In this document: piece by piece, positions 42,693 to 50,566 of the stretch
How positions within the stretch are numbered: position 1 is the first letter of the stretch
How the letters are laid out: each line of letters starts with the position of its first letter
NCBI GenBank assembly: GCA_965248735.1
Contig: OZ252146.1
Location: forward strand, 806,001-870,000
Length of the DNA stretch: 64,000 nt
From: Aldehydirespirator sp965248735
GTDB lineage: Bacteria; Actinomycetota; Acidimicrobiia; Acidimicrobiales; Aldehydirespiratoraceae
Reading direction: 5' to 3'
The notes under the pieces: model-generated
Seen by the model: only the letters and a program-made list of their open reading frames with translations
Told to the model about the DNA's origin: nothing
Databases searched by the model: none
Position numbers and translations under genes: made by a program

Positions 42693-43868
42693 TCAGGCGA
42701 CGCGTTGGATGAGGGTGCCGGTTCCCAGGCCGCCGCCGCAGCACATCGACACCAGGCCGTAGTCGCCGTCGGTGCGGGCCAGCTCGTGCACGGCCTTGGT
42801 GGTGAGGATGCAGCCGGTGCCGCCCAGGGGATGGCCCAGTGCGATGGCGCCGCCGTTGGGATTGGCCCTGGCCGGATCGGCGCCGACGGTGCGCTGCCAG
42901 GCGATCACCACCGACGCGAAGGCCTCGTTGACCTCGAACAGGTCAATGTCGTCGATGGTGAGCCCCTCGCGCTCGAGCACCCGCTCGGTGGCCGGGATCG
43001 GGCCCTCCAGCATCAGCACCGGGTCGCAGCCCACCAGCGCGGTCTGAGCCACCCGGGCCATGGGCTTCAGCCCCAGCCCGGCCGCCTTGTCAGCCGACAT
43101 CAGCAGCACCGCGGCCGCTCCGTCGGCGATCTGCGACGATGTGCCCGCAGTGTGGACCCCGTCGTCGCGGGCCACCGGCTTGAGCCCGGCCAGCGCCTCC
43201 AGGCTGGTATTGCGGGGCACCTCGTCTCGGGAGAACCCCACCGTCTCGCCGGTCTTCTTGCCGTCTTCGTCCACCACCACCGCGTCGATGGGCACGATCT
43301 GGGTCTCGAAGCGGCCCTCGCGCTGGGCCGTGGCCGCCCGCAGCTGGGACTCGAGGCCGAGCTCGTCGGTGTCTTGGCGGGAGATGCCGTAGGCCGTGGC
43401 GATGCGCTCCGCGGCCTCGAACTGGGTGGTGAACTCGTAATGCTGGAAGTAGCTGCGCGACACCGGTTTGCCGGGACCGTTCATGATGTTGGCGGCGAGC
43501 GGCACCATCGACATCGACTCGACCCCGCAGGCCAGCACCGTCTCCTCCGCCCCCGAAGCGATCAGGCTGTAGGCCAGGTTCACGGCGTGCTGGGACGACC
43601 CGCACTGGGAGTCCACCGTGGAGCAGGCCGTGGTCTGGTCGCCCCCGTGGGACAGCCAGGCGGTGCGGGTGATGTTCATGCCCTGGACGCCGATCTGGTC
43701 GATGCAGCCGCCCACCACCTGGTCGACGTCGCCGCTGCTGATGTCAGCCCGGTTCAGGCACTCCATCTGCACCGGACCGAGCATGTCGGCCGGGTGGGTC
43801 TGGGCCAGCGTCCCGTTGCGCTTGCCCACCGCGGAGCGCACCGCCTCCACGATCACTACATCGGTCAT
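42693..43868 (-). CDS. Thiolase (acetyl-CoA acetyltransferase family)
   Basis: The 391-residue protein starts at 43868 (MTDVVIVEAVRSAVGKRNGT), with AAAGGAG a few bases upstream. The active-site Cys is in VDSQCGSSQHAVN, the His in ALGHPLGGTG and the second Cys in VSMCCGGGLGTG, as in degradative thiolases. It would cleave 3-ketoacyl-CoA to acetyl-CoA, or run in reverse. Confidence 0.9.
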   Translation of the reverse strand: MTDVVIVEAVRSAVGKRNGTLAQTHPADMLGPVQMECLNRADISSGDVDQVVGGCIDQIGVQGMNITRTAWLSHGGDQTTACSTVDSQCGSSQHAVNLAYSLIASGAEETVLACGVESMSMVPLAANIMNGPGKPVSRSYFQHYEFTTQFEAAERIATAYGISRQDTDELGLESQLRAATAQREGRFETQIVPIDAVVVDEDGKKTGETVGFSRDEVPRNTSLEALAGLKPVARDDGVHTAGTSSQIADGAAAVLLMSADKAAGLGLKPMARVAQTALVGCDPVLMLEGPIPATERVLEREGLTIDDIDLFEVNEAFASVVIAWQRTVGADPARANPNGGAIALGHPLGGTGCILTTKAVHELARTDGDYGLVSMCCGGGLGTGTLIQRVA

Positions 43869-44047
43869 GTCGGACTCCTTTCTGGGCACCGGCAGCCCGA
43901 GTGCCCTCGGAAGCTAGCAGTCGGCCACGGCGCCGATGGCATCGCAATATCCGCTGGCGGCTCTCCGACCGAACGAACGGAGCCGTACGGTGAAGCGACT
44001 CCGGCACCGCGAACCTGTAACCAACGCAGTTCGCCGAGGCGAAGGGA

Positions 44048-45019
44048 TCACGGCGCCGCGGCGACGACGGTCCAGTCGAGGATCTGGTCGGGCTCGTCAG
44101 AACGGTGGGCGAAGCCTTCGACCTGCACCGCGAAGGCCCGGCCACCTCCGGCCGCGGCGGTGTCCAGCAGCGTGTGCTGGAACGACACCTGGTCGCCCTC
44201 GAAGGCGGGGCCGGTGTGGTCGCAGCCGTGCCACCCCACCACCGTCGCTAGGCCGGGCAGGACTCTCGACAGCGACGCCTGGGCGAGACCCACCACATGG
44301 CCCCCGTACACGAGGCGCTGCGGGTACGGGGACTCGGCGGCGTCGCGGTGCACCATGGCCAAGTTGTTGGTCAGGCGGACGAGCGGGAGGTCATTGTCGA
44401 CCACGTCTCGGGCCGGGTCCGCAACGGTGGTGCCTGGCTGCCAGTCGGTTGCGGGCCCCAGTGGGGCGAAGTCCCAGTCCGCCGGCACCAGCTCGGCGTA
44501 GCCGGCCAGGTCCAGCGACGAGCCGGAGCCCAGGTCGTCGTCATGGCCAGGCTGCTCGTCGGTGGCCTGGGGCAGCAGCGGGGCCCGCTGGTAGGTGATG
44601 GCGGGCTCGCCGTCGGCTGTCGTGATGATGTCCACCAGCGCCTTGCCCCGGTGGGGCCGGCCGGGTCGGGGCCGGCTGTCGGCCAGCGCGACGACGGTGA
44701 CGGTGGTGGCGATGGACTGCCCGATGAGCACGGGCCTCAGCAACCGCACATCGCGGTAGAACAGGTTGGCGATCCCCCGCCGGGTGAGCGTGGTGCTGTG
44801 CCCGATCGACAGGTGCATCACCAGCGCGGGGCTGGCCAGACGGCCGGGACGGCCCGACACGGCCTCGAAGACCGTCGGGTCGAGCGCCATCGGCAGCCGC
44901 TCGCCCACCATCGACTGGTACAGCGCGGCCATGCCGTCGTCGACCACCACCGACGGCTGGCGGGGAAGCACCTGCCCCACGCTCAGCTCCTCGTAGTACG
45001 GGCCGTCCAGCGGGATCAC
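44048..45019 (-). CDS. MaoC-like (double hot-dog) acyl-CoA hydratase
   Basis: The 323-residue protein has an N-terminal hot-dog part (YYEELSVGQVLPRQPSVVVD, then LASPALVMHLSIGHST, RDVRLLRPVLIGQSI) and a second half with LVYGGHVVGLAQASLSRVLP. It resembles MaoC/MesC-type enoyl- or mesaconyl-CoA hydratases. It lies upstream of the thiolase on the same strand with a 179-bp gap, consistent with a shared acyl-CoA pathway. Confidence 0.75.
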   Translation of the reverse strand: MIPLDGPYYEELSVGQVLPRQPSVVVDDGMAALYQSMVGERLPMALDPTVFEAVSGRPGRLASPALVMHLSIGHSTTLTRRGIANLFYRDVRLLRPVLIGQSIATTVTVVALADSRPRPGRPHRGKALVDIITTADGEPAITYQRAPLLPQATDEQPGHDDDLGSGSSLDLAGYAELVPADWDFAPLGPATDWQPGTTVADPARDVVDNDLPLVRLTNNLAMVHRDAAESPYPQRLVYGGHVVGLAQASLSRVLPGLATVVGWHGCDHTGPAFEGDQVSFQHTLLDTAAAGGGRAFAVQVEGFAHRSDEPDQILDWTVVAAAP

Positions 45020-45052
45020 CGGCGCAAGACTACGGGCCGAGTTGGGGCTCGA

Positions 45053-45103
45053 CCGAAATCAGTAGAGAAACACGTCACATAGGAGCAAAACCCGTACAGA
45101 TTT
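45053..45103. repeat. 51-bp palindromic intergenic element (copy 3)
   Basis: This copy is identical over 51 bp to the one at 46086-46136, in the same orientation. Together they bracket the AbiEi-like gene. A TTGACA hexamer lies 15 bp beyond its right end (45118-45123). Confidence 0.9.
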
Positions 45104-45158
45104 CAGGCTGGCAGAGATTGACATAACATTTAAATACATAACCTGCTATATTCGGAGC

Positions 45159-46115
45159 GTGAAGCGGCAAGGCGAAGAGCTGGTCTTGAAGCGGATGAGG
45201 CAGCAGCACGGCCTGATTCTCCGTTCCCAGGCCCTGGACTACGGCATGACGAGCGCACAGATCGAGGGGCGTCTGCGAACCGGCCGGTGGGAACGGGTGG
45301 CGCGTGGCGTGTACCGGCACGCCGCAACCGAGCAGACACAACTCTCAAGACTGCTCACGGTGTGCCTCGCCCACAATGCGCTGGCCAGCCACAGATCAGC
45401 CGCGGCCGTCCACAGCATCGACGGATACTCACTCGACCGCATCGAGGTGGTGGTGGCGGCCAACCGCAGCCCGGCCGTGAAGGGCGCCACGCTCCACAAG
45501 TCGGCCCAGATGGACCTGGCCCGGCCGACAGTCCGCAAGGCCATACCCGTAACTGGAGTGGGGCGCACGGTGCTCGACGTGGCTGCAGTTGTCAGCCGGA
45601 GGCAGTTGGACGACACCATCGACGCGGTGCTGCGAGACGGGCGGCTGCGACTCTGGGACCTCTATGACGTGCTCGTCTCCCACGCCCGCCGGGGGAGGAA
45701 CGGCTGCGGTGCTCTTCGAGCCGCTCTCGACGCCCGCCTGGGCGACGATCGAGTGCCGCTGAGCAGATGGAGCCGCATGGTCTCCGATCTGCTGGTTGAG
45801 GCCGGACTGGAGCAGCCCTGCTTCGAGTATCCAATACACGCCGCCGACCGCAAGTTCATCGCTCAGGTCGATCTGGCCTACCCGGATCGCAATCTCGCCA
45901 TCGAGCTCGACAGCGTTCGCTGGCATCACAACCTTCACAACTTCAGCCACGACCGCCAGCGCCGCAACCGGCTGCTGCTCGCAGGCTGGGTCGTGCTCAA
46001 CTTCACTTGGGAGGACTACTCCCGCCGTCCCGATCAGCTTTGTGCCGCCGTGGCCGCAGCCGGAGCGCCGCTCGAACCGGCTCGTCCGAAATCAGTAGAG
46101 AAACACGTCACATAG
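45159..46115 (+). CDS. AbiEi-type N-terminal domain with DUF559/Vsr-like nuclease domain
   Basis: The 318-residue protein begins with a winged-helix pattern (MRQQHGLILRSQALDYGMTS, then GRLRTGRWERVARGVYRHA) typical of AbiEi antitoxin-like proteins. The C-terminal part (VDLAYPDRNLAIELDSVRWH, FSHDRQRRNRLLLAGW, VLNFTWED) fits the DUF559/Vsr-like endonuclease fold. Such fusions are common single genes in actinobacteria. The last ten codons and stop lie within a repeat element. AT-rich sequence with TTGACA (45118) and TATATT (45147) precedes the GTG start, but that spacing is too long for a standard promoter. Confidence 0.75.
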   Translation: MKRQGEELVLKRMRQQHGLILRSQALDYGMTSAQIEGRLRTGRWERVARGVYRHAATEQTQLSRLLTVCLAHNALASHRSAAAVHSIDGYSLDRIEVVVAANRSPAVKGATLHKSAQMDLARPTVRKAIPVTGVGRTVLDVAAVVSRRQLDDTIDAVLRDGRLRLWDLYDVLVSHARRGRNGCGALRAALDARLGDDRVPLSRWSRMVSDLLVEAGLEQPCFEYPIHAADRKFIAQVDLAYPDRNLAIELDSVRWHHNLHNFSHDRQRRNRLLLAGWVVLNFTWEDYSRRPDQLCAAVAAAGAPLEPARPKSVEKHVT

Positions 46116-46136
46116 GAGCAAAACCCGTACAGATTT
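46086..46136. repeat. 51-bp palindromic intergenic element (copy 4), overlapping a gene end
   Basis: Identical to 45053-45103. The first 30 bases are translated as the C-terminus of the AbiEi-like protein (PKSVEKHVT) and the core ACATAGGAGC supplies its stop codon. Confidence 0.9.
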
Positions 46137-46150
46137 GAGACGAGCCTGCA

Positions 46151-47113
46151 TCAGGGTTGCTCCGAGAGCATCGTCGGGCCGTCGGCGGTGACGTGCACGA
46201 CGTCTCGTCGGTCGCCGTCAGCCACGCTGAGGACCATCCCGGCCTCGAGCGTCTCGGCCAAGCCGAGCTGCCGGTTGATCACCGGACGCTCAAAGCCCAT
46301 ACCCAGACCCCGCACCAGCCAATCGCCGGCGGTCGCGGCCGCGGCCAGGTCCGGGTGCGACGCGCCAGCCCGGCAGGCGTCAATTAGTGCAGTGGGGCCA
46401 GCGCGCTGTCCGTCGATGAAACAGCCGCCCGCTCCCCCCTCGTACAGGTCGCAGATCACCCCCACATCGACGGCGAGCCCGGGGCGCCGGCGCTCGGCTC
46501 GCACGCCCGACGACGGAACCGTCGCCCCCCGCTCGGCCAGGGCCTCAATAGCGGCCGCGGCCGGATCGGAGAGCTCAGGGGCGCCGAGCGCGGCCTCTAC
46601 CCCTACCCAGGCCGCGGTGCAGGCACGAGCTATGGCCTCGATCTCGCCGGGCAGCTTGTGGCGGCGCACATCCGCCATCAGGTCGTCGGCGGCCACGACC
46701 GAGGCCCCGGGGGCGAAGTTGGCCGCGGCCCGGCGGAACGACGGCGTGAGCTCGTCCACCCCGATGCGGTCAGCTTCAGCCAAACCGTCGATGGCGGCCA
46801 TGGACGCGGCCATGATGCGAGGGTTCCAGGTGAGCGGGTAGAGGTCCTCGAAGCTCATCGGCGCCTCGATGCCGGCGTCCCAGCTCGACAGGGCATGGAC
46901 CCGCCCGGTGGCCCTCACCACGATGCAGCCCGCGCCGAAGGGCCGGGTGCCTGCGGTCCACAGCCGGCGCATCCCGCAGGCGTATCCGGCATTGTCCTGG
47001 CGCCCCAGCACCAGCACGTCGATGCCGGCGGAGGCCATGGCATCCAGCACCCGGTCCCGCCGCGCGGCCACCAGATCACCACTCACCGGCCCAACCCCCA
47101 CAGCCACCACCAC
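46151..47113 (-). CDS. Degenerate M24 (creatinase/aminopeptidase P-like) protein
   Basis: The 320-residue protein has an N-terminal creatinase-like domain (ARRDRVLDAMASAGIDVLVL) and a shortened C-terminal part with LAVDVGVICDLYEGG. The His and Glu metal ligands usual in M24 peptidases are not evident (GLGMGFERPV stands where HGxG would be), so it may be inactive as a peptidase. The first dozen residues (VVAVGVGPVSGDLV) are encoded by the neighbouring minisatellite; a GTG at 47086 is an alternative start. Confidence 0.65.
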   Translation of the reverse strand: MVVAVGVGPVSGDLVAARRDRVLDAMASAGIDVLVLGRQDNAGYACGMRRLWTAGTRPFGAGCIVVRATGRVHALSSWDAGIEAPMSFEDLYPLTWNPRIMAASMAAIDGLAEADRIGVDELTPSFRRAAANFAPGASVVAADDLMADVRRHKLPGEIEAIARACTAAWVGVEAALGAPELSDPAAAAIEALAERGATVPSSGVRAERRRPGLAVDVGVICDLYEGGAGGCFIDGQRAGPTALIDACRAGASHPDLAAAATAGDWLVRGLGMGFERPVINRQLGLAETLEAGMVLSVADGDRRDVVHVTADGPTMLSEQP

Positions 47114-47823
47114 GAGTCACCGGCCCAACCCCACCATCCGGTCCGCACCACCGGTCACCGGCCCAACCCCGGCACCACACCACGAGTCACCGGCCCAACC
47201 CCGGCACCACACCACGAGTCACCGGCCCAACCCCGGCACCACACCACGAGTCACCGGCCCAACCCCACCATCCGGTCCGCACCACCGGTCACCGGCCCAA
47301 CCCCGGCACCACACCACGAGTCACCGGCCCAACCCCGGCACCAGATCACCACTCACCGGCCCAACCCCCATAGCCACCACACCACGAGTCACCGGCCCAA
47401 CCCCGGCACCACACCACGAGTCACCGGCCCAACCCCGGCACCACACCACGAGTCACCGGCCCAACCCCGGCACCACACCACGAGTCACCGGCCCAACCCC
47501 CACAGCCACCACACCACGAGTCACCGGCCCAACCCCGGCACCAGATCACCACTCACCGGCCCAACCCCGGCACCACACCACGAGTCACCGGCCCAACCCC
47601 CACAGCCACCACACCACGAGTCACCGGCCCAACCCCGGCACCAGATCACCACTCACCGGCCCAACCCCGGCACCACACCACGAGTCACCGGCCCAACCCC
47701 GGCACCAGATCACCACTCACCGGCCCAACCCCCACAGCCACCACACCACGAGTCACCGGCCCAACCCCGGCACCACACCACGAGTCACCGGCCCAACCCC
47801 CATAGCCACCACACCACGAGTCA
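47079..47823. repeat. Minisatellite of about 22 units between two M24-family genes
   Basis: The core GGCCCAACCCC recurs about 22 times at 32-38 bp intervals. Four variants alternate: CCGGCACCACACCACGAGTC, CACAGCCACCACACCACGAG, CACCAGATCACCACTCACC and CACCATCCGGTCCGCACC. The third variant copies the first codons of the M24 gene ending at 47113, so the array probably grew out of that gene's 5' end. Confidence 0.9.
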
Positions 47824-49224
47824 CAATCCGAAGGGCTCGTAGTGGTGGCCGCCGCCCAACAGCCGCCAGCCGTCGTCGGTCACGGCCACGATCTCCTCGG
47901 CCCGGTAGCCGCCCACCCCGTCGGCCCAGATGACCGGCTCGAACACGAGCACCATCCCCGCAGCCAGCTCGAAGCCGTCGTCGAAGGCCGAGCCCAGGTC
48001 GGTGCCGACCATGGGCATCTCCGCGCTCTCCAAGCCGGTTCCGTGGGCCAGGTAGAACTGGGGCAGCCATGGCGTCTCCTCCGGCTCGACGGCCCGGGCG
48101 GCCCGGCCCACGTCATCGAGCGTCGCTCCGGGGCGCACCGCGGCCAGCGAGGCGTGCAGTACCGCCCTCCAGCGGTCGAACAGCGACTGCTCAGCCGGAT
48201 TCGGGCCGCGCCCCGCCACCCAGGTGCGCCCGAAGTCGGACATGTAGCCGCAGAAGCCCACTCCGGCGTCCACCCACACCAGATCACCCTTGGCGAAAAC
48301 GGGGTTGTCGACCCCGGTGGGGAAGGCCACATGGCCCGTGGAGGTGCGCGGCCCGCCATCGCGGTGCGCAGGCATTGGCTGGAAGATGGGGTCGATCCCG
48401 TTGCGATAGTCGAAGCCGCTGCTGGCGTCGCTGTCGCGCAGGGCGGCCGGGCCGGTGCCGGCGGCGCCGCTAGTGGCGTCGCTGTCGCGCAGGGCGGCCA
48501 GGCCGGTGCCGGCGGCGCCGCTAGTGGCGTCGCTGTCGCGCAGGGCGGCCGGGCCGGTGCCGGCGGCGCCGCTAGTGGCGTCGCTGTCGCGCAGGGCGGC
48601 CAGGAAGGCGCCGGCGACCTCGGCCCGGGTGGCGCCGGGCACGCAGGCGGCCTGGGCCGCGCCCATGGCCCGCTCGGTGTGCCGCTGGGCCTGGTCTATG
48701 CAGGCCAGCTCGTCTTCGGTCTTGACCACGCGGGCCGGCCCCAGCACCCGGCTGGCGTCGACCAACTCGGCTCCGTCGAGCAGGCTGGCCCGGGCCATGG
48801 CGCCGGTCACCGCGTCCACCGCCACCCGGCGGCCGGTCACGTCCCCGAGGACCTCGGCGATGGCCGCCCCTACCGCGGCCGCACCGTCATCAAGTTCGGG
48901 CCACAACGGAGCGCCCACCTCGGCGCAGGCCGCAGCGACGTCGTCGACCGGGTCATGGGCATGGAGCCGGGCTGGACCGTCCGCCGCGCCGACGATGGCC
49001 ACCGCACGGCGATGATTGGCGTGACTGGCGTCAACCGCTTCGGGAACATGTGCGGTGGCGTAGGTCACGTGGGGACCATGCAGCAGCACGGCCCCGTCCA
49101 CGCCCCGAGCCCGCATCTGGTCACGCAGCCGGGCCATCCGCTCCGATCCCATGCGGCCCAAGTCGGGCATCGGGGGCGGGCCCGAAATCGCCGCATCGCC
49201 GCTCACGGCCCCACTATGCCCCAT
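47821..49224 (-). CDS. M24 family metallopeptidase (Xaa-Pro aminopeptidase-like)
   Basis: The 467-residue protein has an N-terminal creatinase-like domain and an M24 domain. Metal ligands are visible: VDAGVGFCGYMSDFGRTW (Asp pair), LAHGTGLESAEMP (His), LVFEPVIW and YRAEEIVAV (Glu). Residues around 207-268 hold an unusual in-frame insert of AALRDSDATSGAAGTGP repeats. The start at 49224 is the first ATG; an ATG 18 codons later is possible. It is the intact partner of the degenerate gene downstream. Confidence 0.8.
   Translation of the reverse strand: MGHSGAVSGDAAISGPPPMPDLGRMGSERMARLRDQMRARGVDGAVLLHGPHVTYATAHVPEAVDASHANHRRAVAIVGAADGPARLHAHDPVDDVAAACAEVGAPLWPELDDGAAAVGAAIAEVLGDVTGRRVAVDAVTGAMARASLLDGAELVDASRVLGPARVVKTEDELACIDQAQRHTERAMGAAQAACVPGATRAEVAGAFLAALRDSDATSGAAGTGPAALRDSDATSGAAGTGLAALRDSDATSGAAGTGPAALRDSDASSGFDYRNGIDPIFQPMPAHRDGGPRTSTGHVAFPTGVDNPVFAKGDLVWVDAGVGFCGYMSDFGRTWVAGRGPNPAEQSLFDRWRAVLHASLAAVRPGATLDDVGRAARAVEPEETPWLPQFYLAHGTGLESAEMPMVGTDLGSAFDDGFELAAGMVLVFEPVIWADGVGGYRAEEIVAVTDDGWRLLGGGHHYEPFGL
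48419..48606 (-). repeat. 51-bp tandem repeats inside the M24 peptidase gene
   Basis: Three full units (48419, 48470, 48521) and one partial unit encode the 17-residue AALRDSDATSGAAGTGP block on the minus strand. The insert lies between the creatinase-like and catalytic domains, where length change may be tolerated. Confidence 0.9.
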
Positions 49225-49342
49225 CTCGCGTCGCGCGCCGCCCCGAAGGCTCGGCCGGATTCAAGCACCAACCGGCCGACCCTAACGTGGGCGCCACCGG
49301 CACGACGCCCTATAGCAGTCGGCCCGGCTGACGCAGCAGGGC

Positions 49343-50269
49343 TCAGCCGACGATGAGGGTGTCCTCGCCCATGACATCGGTGCCCGAACGCTGCTGAGAG
49401 CCGCGGTGATTGTCGGCCATCTCTGTGTCCGGATCTCCGGCGATGCGGGTGTGCCACATGACCCGGGGCTCGGTCATGTCGAAGGGCGTGCCCCGGTGCA
49501 TCAGGCGGCGGTTGTCCCACAGGGCCGCTTCGCCCGCCGACCACTGATGATGGTGAATGCGCGGCGGCTGGCAGGCCTCGGCGTTGAGCCTGTCGAGGAA
49601 CGCCTCCGACTCGTCCTCGACCATTCCCACAATCCCGTAGGCGTGGCGGCCGATCAGCAGGTTGGGCCGGCCCGTCTCGGGATGCACCTTCACCAGCGGC
49701 CGCAGCGCCGGCTCAAGGTCGTGAAAGCCGTACATCTCGTACCCACCGCCGGCGGTCTTGGTCGGCATATTGCCGGAGCGGCCCTGGCTGTAGTACAGCG
49801 AGTGGTAAGCCCGCATGCCGGTCAGACGATGCTGGGTCTCCGTGTCTAGCGCCTCGTAGGCAGCCCGCATGTCGGCCCATCCGGTGGCCCCGCCCCGGGT
49901 CGACACCACCTCGGCGGTGAACACCGATCCCTTGGCCTGAAGCGGCATGTACGTGCTGTCGTGGTGCCAGCCCTCGTTGCCACGCAGCGACTTCACCACG
50001 TCATGGTCGGGGTCGGTGAGAATGTTGCCGTCGGCGTCCACGTTGCTGAAGGCCGCGGCCTTGAACTCCAGGGGCCCGAACCTCAGAGCGAAGGCGTCCT
50101 GCTCCTCCTTGGTCAAGAACTGGCCGGGGAATATCAGCAGGGCGAACTCGAGCCACGTCTTGTGCAGCGCATCGAACGCGGCGTCGCCGATGGACCGCAA
50201 CTCCACCCCTGTGACCACCGCGCCGAAAGTGGCGTCCAGCGGCTCGATGTCGAACGGTTCGTCTGCCAT
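49343..50269 (-). CDS. TauD/TfdA-type Fe(II)/2-oxoglutarate dioxygenase
   Basis: The 308-residue protein starts at 50269 (MADEPFDIEPLDATFGAVVT). Iron ligands are seen as GWHHDSTY (HxD) and RRLMHRGTPFD (distal His), and the 2-oxoglutarate Arg in EPRVMWHTR. The family hydroxylates sulfonates, herbicides and related compounds; the substrate is unknown here. It lies upstream of the M24 genes on the same strand. Confidence 0.85.
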   Translation of the reverse strand: MADEPFDIEPLDATFGAVVTGVELRSIGDAAFDALHKTWLEFALLIFPGQFLTKEEQDAFALRFGPLEFKAAAFSNVDADGNILTDPDHDVVKSLRGNEGWHHDSTYMPLQAKGSVFTAEVVSTRGGATGWADMRAAYEALDTETQHRLTGMRAYHSLYYSQGRSGNMPTKTAGGGYEMYGFHDLEPALRPLVKVHPETGRPNLLIGRHAYGIVGMVEDESEAFLDRLNAEACQPPRIHHHQWSAGEAALWDNRRLMHRGTPFDMTEPRVMWHTRIAGDPDTEMADNHRGSQQRSGTDVMGEDTLIVG

Positions 50270-50566
50270 GGCTCTGCTGAGTCGGTCCTTGCGAGATCCT
50301 CTTCTTGAAGATAATGGAGATCCGACATGGAAGGCCGAGCTGCTTGCCAACTAGGCAGGCCACCACCAGCGCGAGAGCCTTCAGCATCGCACTCCGGAGA
50401 AACCGAGGAGATGCTCGTCGTCTTCAACGAGGTCGGGAGGGCCGGGGTGGTCGGCCCTTCTGACGAGCGCCTCCGCGATCGCCGTTGCACCTGCGCGGTG
50501 CTGGGCCTCGGCTGACAGCTGGACGTAGCAACTACAGTTGATCGATTCGGTGCCACCGGCCTGCCC

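Noticed and set aside
42705..44501. 598-codon open frame on the plus strand
   Set aside because: It runs opposite to the clear thiolase and MaoC-like genes, is low in motif content and rich in H/G/R/A as expected of a GC-rich antisense shadow.
45118..45152. Promoter with TTGACA and TATATT before the AbiEi-like gene
   Set aside because: The spacing is 23 bp instead of about 17, so I mention the hexamers but do not call a promoter.
47079..47823. CRISPR-like array
   Set aside because: Units vary in length (32-38 bp), there are no unique spacers, the same few variants alternate, and no cas genes are nearby. It is a minisatellite.
46658..47842. 394-codon plus-strand frame with HHESPAQPRHHTT repeats
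   Set aside because: The frame is created by the minisatellite and the antisense of an M24-like gene; no start signal or domain.
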